A stretch of DNA of 64,000 bases from Micromonospora sp. WMMD1120 (lineage in GTDB: Bacteria > Actinomycetota > Actinomycetes > Mycobacteriales > Micromonosporaceae), in the NCBI RefSeq assembly GCF_029626235.1, contig NZ_JARUBO010000005.1:1520501-1584500 (forward strand), read 5' to 3'. Made by a program: the position numbers and the translations under genes. Shown piece by piece: positions 17,819 through 29,743 of the stretch. The notes below the pieces were generated by a model. That model was not told the DNA's origin, searched no databases, and saw nothing but the letters and a program-made list of their open reading frames with translations. Each line of letters begins with the position of its first letter. Positions within the stretch are counted from its first letter, which is position 1.

Positions 17819-17838
17819 GGGGCGCCAGGCGGGCTCGC
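17819..17838 (-). terminator. Possible terminator of the class I fumarase gene
   Basis: GGGGCGC and GCGCCCC form an outer stem, with an inner GGCG/CGCC separated by a 2x2 mismatch, about 30 nt after the fumarase stop codon. It lies in the 247-bp gap before fumC, which holds no gene that I can support. Confidence 0.5.
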
Positions 17839-17868
17839 CCAGCGCCCCTTCTGCTGCTGCCTGTCGGG

Positions 17869-19536
<1,668 letters not shown>

Positions 19537-19651
19537 GAGCGGCAAGCCTAGGGCAGACCGGTCGATCACTCCCACCCGCCGGGCGGGTCCTGGGACGCCG
19601 CTCTCATCCACCGCCGGCACGCACGGATCGACGAGCAGGTGAACGCCCCGC

Positions 19652-21094
19652 TCAGCCGTCCTTGCCGCCGTCCGGCTCCGGGCACAGCTCACCCTTCGGC
19701 CCGCAGTCGCCGTTGTTCGTGCCGCCGGGACCGGAGCCGGGACCGGCCGGCCCGGGATTCCCGCCGTTGCCGGGCGGGCGGCCGGGCGATCCACCGGCCG
19801 CGCCGAAGCGCACGTAGCCGATCTCCCGCCCCTCGCCGACGATCATGCCCTGCGAGCCGACGGCGAGGGCGTTCGCCGAGGTGCGCAGCGCGGCCAGCTC
19901 CTTGCCGTTGCGCGGGTCCACAGCCGTCAACCGGGACGGCTTCTCGTCGGTGACCACCGCCGCGTACGGGGTGAGCGCGGCACCGGATTTACCGGTTGCC
20001 GGCCGCGTCCACAGCACCTTCTCGGTGCCCAACTCCCGGGCGACGACCGAGCGCTTGTCGGCGGCCCGGAACACCGCCACCCGGTCGTCGACGGCGATCA
20101 GCTTGGTGCCCGGCTCGCCGACCCAGAGCAGCCGCCCGTCGTACCCGTCGATGACCGCCTCGCGACCGTCCGGCCCGACGCCGATCAGCACGTTCCGCGC
20201 GCCCTGCGGGTCCTCGCGCTGCACGCAGCCGGCGCTGTCCGCGGTCCGCAGGTTGACCCCGGCCCGCTGCCACGCCTCCTGCCCGGTGGCCGGGTCCCGC
20301 GCGGAGATGGCGAAGTAGCAGGCCCCGTCCTGGGAGCGGGCGGCGATCCGCAGCATCCGACCGCCCACCACCGACAGACGCTCGTCGCGGGCCGGCTCGA
20401 CGTTCTGCAACACCCGACCGGTGGCGGTGTCGACGACGTGCACCCGGCCGTCGACCGGGAAGCCGAGCAGCGGCGGCGCGGTCTCCGCCCCGGCCACCCC
20501 GTCGTCGATCCGGGTGGCGGTGAGCCGCCGGGTGCCGCGCAGGCCCGGGTTGTCGGCCAGCAGGCCGCTGTGCACCCCGGGCAGGAACGCGGTCCACAGC
20601 GGCGCCGTGCCCCGCGGGTCCCAGGCGCTGAGGGTGCAGTCGGTGGCGTCCGTGCACCGGGCGTCGAGCAGCAGATTCCGGTACGTCCACACGGCCACCG
20701 CGTCACCGTCACGTCGCCGGGTCGCCCCGGTGGTGGGGTCGAGCAGCTCGTACCCCTTGACCAGGAGCTTGCCCACGGCGACCACCGAGTCCCGGTCCCC
20801 GCCGGCGACCGCGGCCCAGTCGGCCTTGCGCTCCCAGAGCTGCGCGCCGGTGGCCAGACTGCGCGCCTCGACCCGGGTGCGCTGCTCGACCACGACGGCG
20901 TCGCCGGCGAAGGTCACGCTGCGCGGGGTGCCGCCGACCCGCTGCTGCCAGACCACGTCGGGCTCGGAGATGGGCTCGCTGCGGTCGATCCAGTCCCACA
21001 GGCCGGGGAAGGGGTTCCACACGCCGGTCGCGGCGAGCGCGACGACCACGGCGAGGCCGGCCAGCAGCCCGCCGCGCACCCTCCCCTTCGCCAC
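19652..21094 (-). CDS. Membrane-anchored PQQ-like beta-propeller protein
   Basis: A 480-residue protein with one N-terminal hydrophobic segment ([20 protein letters not shown]), so the bulk is probably outside the membrane. Repeats such as [25 protein letters not shown] and [14 protein letters not shown] mark PQQ-like (quinoprotein-type) propeller blades. None of the catalytic PQQ-binding features is apparent, so it is more likely an assembly or sensor scaffold than a dehydrogenase. The C-terminus is a Gly/Pro-rich tail ending with two cysteines ([12 protein letters not shown]). The start is GTG 21094. A paralogue with the same plan is at 30218-31477. Confidence 0.8.
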   Translation of the reverse strand: MAKGRVRGGLLAGLAVVVALAATGVWNPFPGLWDWIDRSEPISEPDVVWQQRVGGTPRSVTFAGDAVVVEQRTRVEARSLATGAQLWERKADWAAVAGGDRDSVVAVGKLLVKGYELLDPTTGATRRRDGDAVAVWTYRNLLLDARCTDATDCTLSAWDPRGTAPLWTAFLPGVHSGLLADNPGLRGTRRLTATRIDDGVAGAETAPPLLGFPVDGRVHVVDTATGRVLQNVEPARDERLSVVGGRMLRIAARSQDGACYFAISARDPATGQEAWQRAGVNLRTADSAGCVQREDPQGARNVLIGVGPDGREAVIDGYDGRLLWVGEPGTKLIAVDDRVAVFRAADKRSVVARELGTEKVLWTRPATGKSGAALTPYAAVVTDEKPSRLTAVDPRNGKELAALRTSANALAVGSQGMIVGEGREIGYVRFGAAGGSPGRPPGNGGNPGPAGPGSGPGGTNNGDCGPKGELCPEPDGGKDG

Positions 21095-21173
21095 ACCGCA
21101 CACCGTAGCCACGATCGCGGATCTTTCGTACGCCCGTGCCGCCGTGTCGCCACGCTTTCTGGGCCCGGAGGTG

Positions 21174-21677
21174 TTACGGCGTCTTCCCCTCGGCGCGGAC
21201 GGCGCTGCGCACCAGCGGCAGCGTCCGGTAGGGGATCTGCTCGGCCAGCGCGATGATCGTGGAGGCCCGGGTGATGCCGGCGGACGAGACGATCTGGTCG
21301 ATGACCCGTTGCAGGTCGGTGTTGGAGCGGGCCACGATCCGGCAGAGCAGGTCACTGGAGCCGGTGATGGTGTGCGCCTCCAGCACCTCGGGGATGGCGG
21401 CGAGGTGCGCGGTGACCGGGTCGTGGCCCTGTCGCTGGCTGATCTCCAGGGTGACGAAGCTGGTCACACCGAACCCGATCGCGGCCGGGGCGATCTCCGG
21501 ACCGAAGCCCCCGATGACACCACGCTCGACGAGCTTGTCGAGCCTCGCCTGCACGGTGCCCCGGGCCACCCCGAGCCGCCGGGAGCACTCCAGCACGCCG
21601 ATCCGCGGCTCCTCGGCGAGCAGTTCGATCAAGCGCACGTCGAGCGCGTCGAGCTGTACATTCTGCTCACCATTCAT
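21174..21677 (-). CDS. Lrp/AsnC-family transcriptional regulator
   Basis: The 167-residue protein has an N-terminal winged helix-turn-helix (LDALDVRLIELLAEEPRIGV, then RRLGVARGTVQARLDKLVERGVI) and a C-terminal RAM/AsnC effector domain (VTAHLAAIPEVLEAHTITGSS). Lrp-type proteins form octamers and respond to amino acids. It is divergent from the HPPD gene with 139 bp between starts, the usual arrangement for a regulator of tyrosine or phenylalanine breakdown, so it probably controls hppD and itself in response to an aromatic amino acid. That role is inferred from position. Start ATG 21677. Confidence 0.92.
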   Translation of the reverse strand: MNGEQNVQLDALDVRLIELLAEEPRIGVLECSRRLGVARGTVQARLDKLVERGVIGGFGPEIAPAAIGFGVTSFVTLEISQRQGHDPVTAHLAAIPEVLEAHTITGSSDLLCRIVARSNTDLQRVIDQIVSSAGITRASTIIALAEQIPYRTLPLVRSAVRAEGKTP

Positions 21678-21708
21678 GGGTGCAGACCATACCGAATGCG
21701 CAACCTGA

Positions 21709-23022
<1,314 letters not shown>

Positions 23023-23033
23023 CACTTGCGGGC

Positions 23034-23156
23034 GTGACGCAACCTCCGTCGTATCCGATGCCGCCGGTCGGTGGGCCGCAGCCCACCACCGGCGGCTTCG
23101 CGCCGCGCCTCCAGAACCGGTTCGGCACAGCGATCGTCGTTAAGGTGGCGGCGTGA
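23034..23156 (+). CDS. Possible 40-residue Pro-rich peptide upstream of the RDD gene
   Basis: A GTG-initiated frame 11 bp after hpd encodes MTQPPSYPMPPVGG... and ends VVKVAA. I recognise no family, and no good ribosome binding site is seen. The interest is its stop: GGCGTGAGCG is the exact sequence that also begins the RDD gene 191 bp later, so before the repeat array arose this frame would have overlapped the RDD start by GTGA. It could be a real small gene or the remnant of a longer one. Confidence 0.35.
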   Translation: MTQPPSYPMPPVGGPQPTTGGFAPRLQNRFGTAIVVKVAA

Positions 23157-23347
23157 GCGAGCGGAGTGAGCGAACCAGCAGGCTCAGTAGCGTGGCGCCT
23201 CGCGCCGTCGCGCAGCGAAGCGGAGCGACGGCGTGAGCGAGCGGAGTGAGCGAACCAGCAGGCTCAGTAGCGTGGCGCCTCGCGCCGTCGCGCAGCGAAG
23301 CGGAGCGACGGCGTGAGCGAGCGGAGTGAGCGAAGCGGAGCGACGGC
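23150..23347. repeat. 80-bp tandem repeat before the RDD gene
   Basis: Two full 80-bp copies beginning GGCGTGAGCGAGCGGAGTGA, and a truncated third, fill the space between the short frame and the RDD gene. Each copy contains GCGTGAGCG, the sequence of the gene junction itself. No open frame or hairpin terminator is evident. Confidence 0.92.
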
Positions 23348-24328
23348 GTGAGCGTGCAACCCGGGTGGTATGTCGACCCGGCCGACCCCGAGACCCGGCG
23401 TTACTGGGACGGCGAGGGTTGGCTGGGCGCGCCCATACCTGTCGACGCGACGCCGCCGGACGGTCCGCCGCCGGTGGAGCAGCCGCCCGCGGCAGCGACG
23501 CCGCCGACCCCGGTTCCGACGCCCGCCGCGCCGGGCTGGCCGCAGCAGCCGGGGCCGCAGCAGCCGGGCCCACCACCGGGGTACGGCCCGCAACCGGGAC
23601 ACGGACCGGGCTGGGGGCCCCAGGCCGGGCCGCCCGGGTGGGCGCCCCAGCAGGTTCCGCCGGGCTGGTCCGCACCGGGCGGTCAGCCCGGCTGGACCGC
23701 GCCGGCCGGTCATCCGGGCTGGCCGGGTCGTCCGCCCGAGCCCCGGCCGCACGGTTTCCGACTGGCCGGCTACGGCCGCCGGCTCACCGCCCGGCTGATC
23801 GACTTCGGTCTCGTCTTCGCCCTGAACGTGGTGGTCAACGGCTGGTTCGTCTGGCGTTGGGCGCAGGAGTGGGCACCGTACTGGGAGGAGGTCTTCCGTC
23901 GCGCGGCACGGGGCGACACCTCCGCCGAGGGCCTGCCGATGCCCGGGGAGCAGGCCAGCTCCCTGCTGGTGGCGATCCTGCTGATCGCCACCGCGCTCTG
24001 GCTGGCCTACGAGGTGCCCAGCATGGCCGCCGGCGGGCAGACCATCGGTAAGCGGCTGATGCGCATCCGCGCGGTGCCGATGGCCGCCGACCAGCCGTTG
24101 GGTGTCCGCCGGGCGCTGGGCCGGTGGAGCACCCTGGGTCTGCCCACCCTGCTCTGGTACTGCGCCGGGCTCGGCCTGGTGCTGCAACTCGTCGATGCCC
24201 TGTCCCCGCTCTTCGACCACCCGCTGCGTCAGGCGCTGCACGACAAGCGCGCGCAGACGGTGGTGGTCGAGGTCCCCCAGCACACCCCCACGAACGACCG
24301 CGACCAGCCCTCGGGAGACACCCCATGA
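23348..24328 (+). CDS. RDD-family membrane protein with DUF2510 N-terminus
   Basis: The 326-residue protein starts with a short DUF2510-type motif ([20 protein letters not shown]). A Pro/Gly/Gln-rich low-complexity linker follows to about residue 135, then an RDD domain with three hydrophobic segments. The RDD markers are [19 protein letters not shown], the [15 protein letters not shown] block and the tail [16 protein letters not shown]. The function of RDD proteins is mostly unknown; some affect transport or ion homeostasis. The start is GTG 23348, directly after a repeat array. The stop overlaps the aminotransferase start (ATGA), so the two are translationally coupled. Confidence 0.87.
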   Translation: MSVQPGWYVDPADPETRRYWDGEGWLGAPIPVDATPPDGPPPVEQPPAAATPPTPVPTPAAPGWPQQPGPQQPGPPPGYGPQPGHGPGWGPQAGPPGWAPQQVPPGWSAPGGQPGWTAPAGHPGWPGRPPEPRPHGFRLAGYGRRLTARLIDFGLVFALNVVVNGWFVWRWAQEWAPYWEEVFRRAARGDTSAEGLPMPGEQASSLLVAILLIATALWLAYEVPSMAAGGQTIGKRLMRIRAVPMAADQPLGVRRALGRWSTLGLPTLLWYCAGLGLVLQLVDALSPLFDHPLRQALHDKRAQTVVVEVPQHTPTNDRDQPSGDTP

Positions 24329-25428
24329 CCGACTCCGGACGTCACCAGCCGGCGCTGCGGCTGACCCGCGCCGACCTGGACGCGCTGCCCAACTACGTGC
24401 CCGGGCGCAGCCCCGCCGACCTGGCCCGGGAGCTGGGTCTGCCGGAGGCCATCAAGCTGGCCAGCAACGAGGTTCCGTACGGACCGCTGCCCGGCGTGGT
24501 GGAGGCGGTCACCGAGGCGGCCACCAGCGCCCACCGCTACCCGGACATGGGCGTGGTGGCGCTGCGCGACGCGCTGGCCGAGCGGTACGGCGTGGACGCG
24601 GACCGGATCGCCACCGGCTGCGGTTCGGTGGCGCTCGCCGAGCACCTGGTCCGTGCCACCTGCCTGCCCGGTGACGAGGTGGTCTACTCGTGGCGGTCCT
24701 TCGAGGCGTACCCGATCATCGTGGCGACCAGCGGCGCGACCAGCGTGCGGGTGCCCAACGACGCCGGGCACGGGCACGACCTGGCGGCGATGGCCGCGGC
24801 GGTGACCGACCGGACCCGGGTCATCCTGGTCTGCAACCCGAACAACCCGACCGGTACGGCGCTGCGCCGGGCCGAGTTGGACCGCTTCCTGGACGCGGTG
24901 CCGGACGACGTGCTCGTGGTGATCGACGAGGCGTACCGGGAGTTCGTGGACGACACCGAGGTGCCGGACGGGCTCGACTACTCCGACCGGCCGAACGTGG
25001 CGGTGCTGCGCACGCTGTCCAAGGCGTGGGGGCTCGCCGGTCTGCGGATCGGTTGGCTGGTCGCCCAGCCGACGGTGGCCGCCGCCATCCGCAAGGTGGT
25101 GACCCCGTTCTCCGCCAGCGCGGCGGCTCAGGCCGGGGCGCTCGCCGCGCTCGCGCAGGCCACCGAGATGGAGCGCCGCTGCGCCCTGGTCGTCGCCGAA
25201 CGGGAGCGGGTCACCGAGGCGCTGCGCAAGTTCGTGCCCGACGTGCCGACGAGCCGGGCCAACTTCGTCTGGCTGCCGTTGGGTGACCGCGCGGTGGCGT
25301 TCGGCAGGGCGTGCGAGGCGCGCGGGGTGATCGTCCGGCCGTTCGCCGGGGACGGGGTCCGGGTGACCATCGGCACGCCGGCCGAGAACGACGCGTTCCT
25401 CGCGGCGGCGGAGGCGGCGCTGGCCTGA
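24325..25428 (+). CDS. pat: Aromatic/histidinol-phosphate-type aminotransferase
   Basis: A 367-residue fold-type I PLP enzyme of the HisC/Pat group. It has [11 protein letters not shown], the cofactor region VCNPNNPTG (about 169-177), D201 in [10 protein letters not shown] and the Schiff-base lysine K233 in [15 protein letters not shown]. The actinobacterial Pat subgroup transaminates aromatic amino acids; here the enzyme could turn tyrosine into 4-hydroxyphenylpyruvate for the neighbouring dioxygenase. It is coupled to the RDD gene by ATGA overlap. HisC activity cannot be excluded, but no other his genes are near. A strong hairpin follows. Confidence 0.88.
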   Translation: MTDSGRHQPALRLTRADLDALPNYVPGRSPADLARELGLPEAIKLASNEVPYGPLPGVVEAVTEAATSAHRYPDMGVVALRDALAERYGVDADRIATGCGSVALAEHLVRATCLPGDEVVYSWRSFEAYPIIVATSGATSVRVPNDAGHGHDLAAMAAAVTDRTRVILVCNPNNPTGTALRRAELDRFLDAVPDDVLVVIDEAYREFVDDTEVPDGLDYSDRPNVAVLRTLSKAWGLAGLRIGWLVAQPTVAAAIRKVVTPFSASAAAQAGALAALAQATEMERRCALVVAERERVTEALRKFVPDVPTSRANFVWLPLGDRAVAFGRACEARGVIVRPFAGDGVRVTIGTPAENDAFLAAAEAALA

Positions 25429-25471
25429 CCGTCCGCCCGGCCCGCTCGGGCAGGCGGGCCGGGCCGGACGG
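25429..25471. terminator. Terminator between aminotransferase and surface-protein operon
   Basis: Immediately after the aminotransferase stop a long GC hairpin forms (CCGTCCGCCCGGCCCGC against GCGGGCCGGGCCGGACGG, one bulge, 8-nt loop). It is 25 nt from the end of the convergent DUF916-type gene and may serve both directions. Confidence 0.7.
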
Positions 25472-25495
25472 CGGGCGGGGGCGTTGCCGCGCGGC

Positions 25496-26488
25496 TCAGC
25501 TCAGCCGGGGCGCCCGCAGCGGCGGCTGCCGGCGGCGGCGCACCACGAGCAGCAGACCGGCGAGGAGCAGCAGGCCGACGACGAGCGAGCCGCCGACCAG
25601 CATCGACAGGTCGTCGAGGCCGAAGGTGCCGGCCGGCTCGCCCGGGTCCGGGAAGGTGATCGTGGCGCTCGCGGTCTCCTTGACCAGTCCGCTGGTCAGC
25701 GTGAGGTCCGCCCGCCACGGACCGTTGGGCAGCTTCGGGGGCAGGGCGACGGTGACCGAACCGGATTGCGCCGGTCCCAGCGTGGTCCCGTCGACCACGT
25801 CGAACGGACCGGCCCGGACGCCCGCGGGCCCCTCGGCCAGCGAGAACGTGCCGGTCAGGTCCAGCGCCCGGCCGCCGGTGTTGCGCACCGCGACGGCCAG
25901 GGTGGCCTGGCCCTCGACAGTGCGACCGGCGGTGAAGTCGCCGATGGCGAAGCTGGACGGCGGCTCCCCGCCCGCGCCGACGTCGAGGTAGACCCGGATG
26001 CCCACCCGGTGCACCTGGGTGACGTTGCCGCCCTCCTTCGGCGCCGAGGTGGCAGCGGCCCAGATCACCGCGTACCGCTCGCCGGCCGATGCCTTCTTCG
26101 GCACCCGGATCGTGGCGGTCAGCTCCGACTCGTCGCCCGGCCCGAGGGTGACGGTGTCGCGGTCCAGCGACGTCCAGGAGGACAGTTCGTTGGCGCTGCG
26201 GCCCTCGCCGAAGCGGAACTGTCCGCCGTCCACCGTCGCGGAGGCCGGATACAGCTCCAGCCGGTAGCGGCTGTCGGAACGGTTGACCACCTTGACCTGG
26301 CGGCTGATCGTGCTGCCGGGGGCGAGGTGGTCGATGATGTACGTGTGGGCGCGGGGGTCCGCCCGCCGGTCGACGGGTGCTTCCAGCAGTTGGATACCGA
26401 TCCTGTCCCGCTCCGGATCGGGCGCGGCCGCCCCGGCGGGTGCCGGGGCAGCCGGGGTGGCGGCGAGCAGCGCGGCCAGCGCCGCCAC
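25496..26488 (-). CDS. DUF916/WxLIP-type membrane-anchored surface protein
   Basis: This 330-residue protein carries an N-terminal secretion signal, two beta-rich extracellular domains, one C-terminal membrane helix (LVGGSLVVGLLLLAGLLLVV) and a basic tail (RRRRQPP). Residues 25-150 match the WxL-protein peptidoglycan-binding (DUF916) pattern: HLAPGSTISRQVKVVNRSDS, LYPASATVDGG and VTLGPGDESELTATIRVPKK with ASAGERYAVIW. The second domain resembles DUF3324. In Firmicutes such proteins bind peptidoglycan and WxL proteins. The start is uncertain: GTG at 26488 is the only ordinary start but gives a signal lacking basic residues; a CTG upstream would add RLR. Last gene of a four-gene operon. Confidence 0.8.
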   Translation of the reverse strand: MAALAALLAATPAAPAPAGAAAPDPERDRIGIQLLEAPVDRRADPRAHTYIIDHLAPGSTISRQVKVVNRSDSRYRLELYPASATVDGGQFRFGEGRSANELSSWTSLDRDTVTLGPGDESELTATIRVPKKASAGERYAVIWAAATSAPKEGGNVTQVHRVGIRVYLDVGAGGEPPSSFAIGDFTAGRTVEGQATLAVAVRNTGGRALDLTGTFSLAEGPAGVRAGPFDVVDGTTLGPAQSGSVTVALPPKLPNGPWRADLTLTSGLVKETASATITFPDPGEPAGTFGLDDLSMLVGGSLVVGLLLLAGLLLVVRRRRQPPLRAPRLS

Positions 26489-26510
26489 CGCCAGACGGAG
26501 CCCGAACCGG

Positions 26511-27077
26511 TCAGGCCACCGAATGTGTCACCGTCCCGGTGTAGAGGCCGACGACGGCCGACGCGGGGATGTTGACGTTCAGCGTCGGCGACCAGGCGAT
26601 GCTGTTGATGCCGGTGCCGCCGGTGTGGGTGAAGGCGACGAGCGGGTTGACGGTGTCCAACGGCTGGGCGTTGGCCGAGGTGAGCTGGCCCGGCGTGAAG
26701 GTGCCGTTGCCCTGCTGCTCCGCGCCGGGGCCGGACCAGTAGTCGACCTGGCTGGCCAGGATCCGCTCGCTGGGGCTGCCGCCGCCGGTCTCGAAGTGCG
26801 TCGAGGTGACGGTGGCCGTCCACGACGCGTCGGGAGCGCCGCGCTGGTCGGTCACCCGCACGGTGCCGATCGAGCCGCTGAGGACCGTGCCGGGCAGGCC
26901 ACTGCCGAGGCTGGCCGTCTCGGGAGCGGTGATGTCGAGGCCGGCGCCGACCACGTTGAACGTGACGACGGTGCTGTCGTTCGGGGCGGCAACCGCGGGG
27001 GTGGCCAGCGCGAGGCCCGCCCCGACGGCTACGGTGGCGCAGGCCGCCATACGAAGAGAGCGCACAGACTTCCTCAC
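26511..27077 (-). CDS. Small secreted WxL-like surface protein
   Basis: A 188-residue exported protein: basic N-terminus RKSVRSLR, hydrophobic core and a cleavage site near ATPAVAAP. The mature part is a single beta-rich module with DITAPETASLGSG, SWTATVTSTHF, SIAWSPTLNVNIPA and the end YTGTVTHSVA. It aligns by eye with the C-terminal 140 residues of the next upstream protein, including SWTATV and W-[S/N]-P-[T/S]-L, and with the general layout of WxL domains, whose W-x-L motifs would correspond to the two tryptophan sites. No anchor is present, so it probably binds the wall or the DUF916 partner. Start GTG 27077. It is 22 bp upstream of that partner gene. Confidence 0.75.
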   Translation of the reverse strand: MRKSVRSLRMAACATVAVGAGLALATPAVAAPNDSTVVTFNVVGAGLDITAPETASLGSGLPGTVLSGSIGTVRVTDQRGAPDASWTATVTSTHFETGGGSPSERILASQVDYWSGPGAEQQGNGTFTPGQLTSANAQPLDTVNPLVAFTHTGGTGINSIAWSPTLNVNIPASAVVGLYTGTVTHSVA

Positions 27078-27176
27078 TTCCAGTTCGGTAACGCCGGTAG
27101 GCGGAGGCCAGGTCGGCCACATGTCTATTTTATGGATCTATGTCCGCATTGTGCTGTTTTGCTCTTCCTGTACCTC

Positions 27177-29666
27177 TTACGCGACCGAATGCTCGATCGT
27201 CGCCTGGTATGCGCCGGCGACCAGCGACGGGGCCAGCGCCACGGTGAGGCTCGGATTCCAGGTCACCTCGTTCGGGCCGGCGCCTCCGGTCCACCGCGCG
27301 GCGATCTGCGCGGTGCCCAGGGCCACTCCCGACTGCGGCAGGAACGTCCCGGTGCCGATGGTCTGCACGGCGGGACCCGAGGAGTAGGTCACCGAGGCGC
27401 CCGGCACCGCCCCACCACCGCCCGTGAAGCTGGTGATCGAGACCGTCGCCGTCCAACTGCCGGACTGCGCGCCGCGATCGTCGGTGACCACCACCGCGCC
27501 GAGTTCCCCGTTCGCCGCCGGGGCGCCCACCCGCACCGTGGGCAGCGCTGCCGTCTCCGGGGCGCTGATCGAGAGACCGGAACCCGCCGCCGGACTGACC
27601 ACCACCGTGACCCGCCCGGTCGCCCGACCGTCGCCCGGGTCGCGGACCGTGTATTCGAAGGTGTCCTCGCCGGCGAAGCCCGCCCCCGCCGTGTAGGTGC
27701 AGCGCACCGTGTCGCACACGAAGCCGCCGCGGCCGGTGCCGCCGGTCGCCGGCACGACGGAGAGCGGGTCGCCGTCCACATCGGTGTCGTTGGCCAGCAC
27801 GTCCACCGCCACCGGTGCGGTGCCGGCCGTTGTCGCCCGGTCGGCCACCGCCACCGGCGGGTCGTTCGCGGCGGTGACGGTGATGGTGCCGGCCGCCGTG
27901 GCGGACCGCCCGGACGGGTCGGAGACGGTGTAGCTGAAGCCCACCGGCCCGCTGACGTTCGGCGCCGGGACGTAGGTGCAGGCGCCGGAGGGCGCACAGG
28001 TCAACGTCCCCTGCGCGGACGGCGTCGACGTGACGGTGAAGGTGACCTCGTCCCCGTCCGGCTCCACCACGAAGTCACGCAGGCTGAAGGTGAGCGCCGT
28101 GTCCTCCGCCGTGCCGACCTGGACCGCCTGCGCCTGCGGGCTGTCGTTGATGTCGGTCCTGGTGGGATCTCCTACCCCGGCCGCAGCCGGGTCGTCGGTG
28201 AGATCCGTGTAGATGGTGGTCGACGTCGGTGATCCGTAGGTGATGCCCGCCTGGTTGGCGACTGTGACGCCCGGCGCCGGCGCGTCCACCACCCGCACGC
28301 GGAAGCGGACCGTGTTCACCGCGCCCGTGACCAGCGTGCCGCCCGCCGAGGCTGTCGCGCCGGTCCCCAGGTTGGCCACCACCCGGTTGCTGGCCGCGAC
28401 GTAGCCGGCCTGGTCGTCGCCGGCCGCGTCGGTACGGCTGACGCCGTTGACGGCCAACGACCCCGGCACGTACGTGGTGGCCGCCGGGATGGCGTCGGTG
28501 AGCTGGACCGCTGTGGCGTTCTCGTTGCCGCTGGACGTGACCGACACCGTGTACTCGATCTGGTCGCCGGGCTCGACGCGGCTGCCGCCACCCACCCGGC
28601 CGACGGTCTTCGTGGCGATGACGTCCGGTTCCAGGATGTCGATGGCGGTGAACAGCGCCATCGGCTCGTACGACTCACCACCGGTGCTGAACGCCACGGT
28701 GGCGGAGGTCTGCGCGTTGCCGATCGAGCCGGCCGGCGCGGCCAGGTAGTCGATGTCGAAGCCGAGCTGGTTGACGTAGTTCGGGTTCTTCGCTGTCACC
28801 CGGGAGCCGAGCCGGGTGATCGAGCTGTTGAAGAAGTTTGTCGCCGGGTTCAGGGCGTCGGTCAACGCCACCCCGTTGAACGAGATCCCGTCGCCGGTCA
28901 GCCCGGCGTCCCCCTCCGAGGCGATCGCCCCGATGCGCGCCGTCACAGCGCCCGAGCTGGGGGTACGGAAGCCGGAGATGGTGGTGGTCACCCGGGAGTC
29001 GGCGGCGGCGGAGCTGATCTCGGCGTACCCGTCGAAGACCGCCAGATTGCGAAGCGGCTGCGCGGGGTCGCGGATCGCCGCGACCAGCGCCCATCCACCA
29101 CGCGCGTTGGCGCCCAACGTGGTGGTCAGGCCGCCGACCGTGTAGCTGCCGCTGCCGGTGACGAGCGAGGTCACCTCGGCGAACGCCGAGTACGCGACCC
29201 CACCGTTGGTGGCCACCCTGCCGGTGCTGACCTGCCCCTGGAGGGTGCTGTACGAACCGCCGGGAGGAGCGAGGCGGATGCTCGACCGCCCGGCGTCACC
29301 GCTCGCGGCGCTGCCCATCCACCAGAGACCGGCCCAGAGCACAGTGGCTCCGGTCGGCACCGTGAGGGTGGCACTGCTGGAGTTGGTCGTCGCGGCGACG
29401 CTGTCCACGTCCACGTGGCGGGCGGTGAAGTCGTTGTTGTTGGCGGTGGTGCCGGCCTGCGCGGTGGCACACGTTCCGGCGGGCGTCGAGCAGGTGACCA
29501 GTGTGTTGCCGGCGAAGATGACGTCCCCGCGCTCGCTCTCCTGAAAGCGCGGCGCGAACGTCCGGACCAGCGCCGCCGACGCGGGCTGTGCGGGCAGCAC
29601 CACCAGGCCGCCGAGCAGCACGAGCAGGGCGGCGACGGTGGCCACCATTCGTCGGAGAAACCGCAT
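27177..29666 (-). CDS. Large secreted multidomain adhesin-like protein with WxL-like C-terminus
   Basis: An 829-residue exported protein. The signal peptide is at 1-33 (RFLRRMVATVAALLVLLGG to ASAA). Residues 35-350 form a beta-rich region with TGATVLWAGLWWMGSA and GGWALVAAIRDPAQPLRNLAVFDG, seen in other actinobacterial surface proteins. A DUF11-like domain follows (SRVEPGDQIEYTVSVTSSGN), then two cadherin/Ig-like repeats (FSYTVSDPSG, VLANDTDVDGDPLSVV, FEYTVRDPGDG). The C-terminal 140 residues are the same module as the small neighbouring protein (ISAPETAALPT, GSWTATVSITSF, VTWNPSLTV, TIEHSVA). There is no LPXTG and no membrane helix at the C-terminus, so wall attachment probably uses this module. 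Start ATG 29666. Confidence 0.8.
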   Translation of the reverse strand: MRFLRRMVATVAALLVLLGGLVVLPAQPASAALVRTFAPRFQESERGDVIFAGNTLVTCSTPAGTCATAQAGTTANNNDFTARHVDVDSVAATTNSSSATLTVPTGATVLWAGLWWMGSAASGDAGRSSIRLAPPGGSYSTLQGQVSTGRVATNGGVAYSAFAEVTSLVTGSGSYTVGGLTTTLGANARGGWALVAAIRDPAQPLRNLAVFDGYAEISSAAADSRVTTTISGFRTPSSGAVTARIGAIASEGDAGLTGDGISFNGVALTDALNPATNFFNSSITRLGSRVTAKNPNYVNQLGFDIDYLAAPAGSIGNAQTSATVAFSTGGESYEPMALFTAIDILEPDVIATKTVGRVGGGSRVEPGDQIEYTVSVTSSGNENATAVQLTDAIPAATTYVPGSLAVNGVSRTDAAGDDQAGYVAASNRVVANLGTGATASAGGTLVTGAVNTVRFRVRVVDAPAPGVTVANQAGITYGSPTSTTIYTDLTDDPAAAGVGDPTRTDINDSPQAQAVQVGTAEDTALTFSLRDFVVEPDGDEVTFTVTSTPSAQGTLTCAPSGACTYVPAPNVSGPVGFSYTVSDPSGRSATAAGTITVTAANDPPVAVADRATTAGTAPVAVDVLANDTDVDGDPLSVVPATGGTGRGGFVCDTVRCTYTAGAGFAGEDTFEYTVRDPGDGRATGRVTVVVSPAAGSGLSISAPETAALPTVRVGAPAANGELGAVVVTDDRGAQSGSWTATVSITSFTGGGGAVPGASVTYSSGPAVQTIGTGTFLPQSGVALGTAQIAARWTGGAGPNEVTWNPSLTVALAPSLVAGAYQATIEHSVA

Positions 29667-29743
29667 TGAGGTCCAGCCCTTCAGTCCGCTGTCCACCGAC
29701 TAGCAGTCTGAAGGATTTATGGCGCTTTTTGTCCGTTTTTGCG

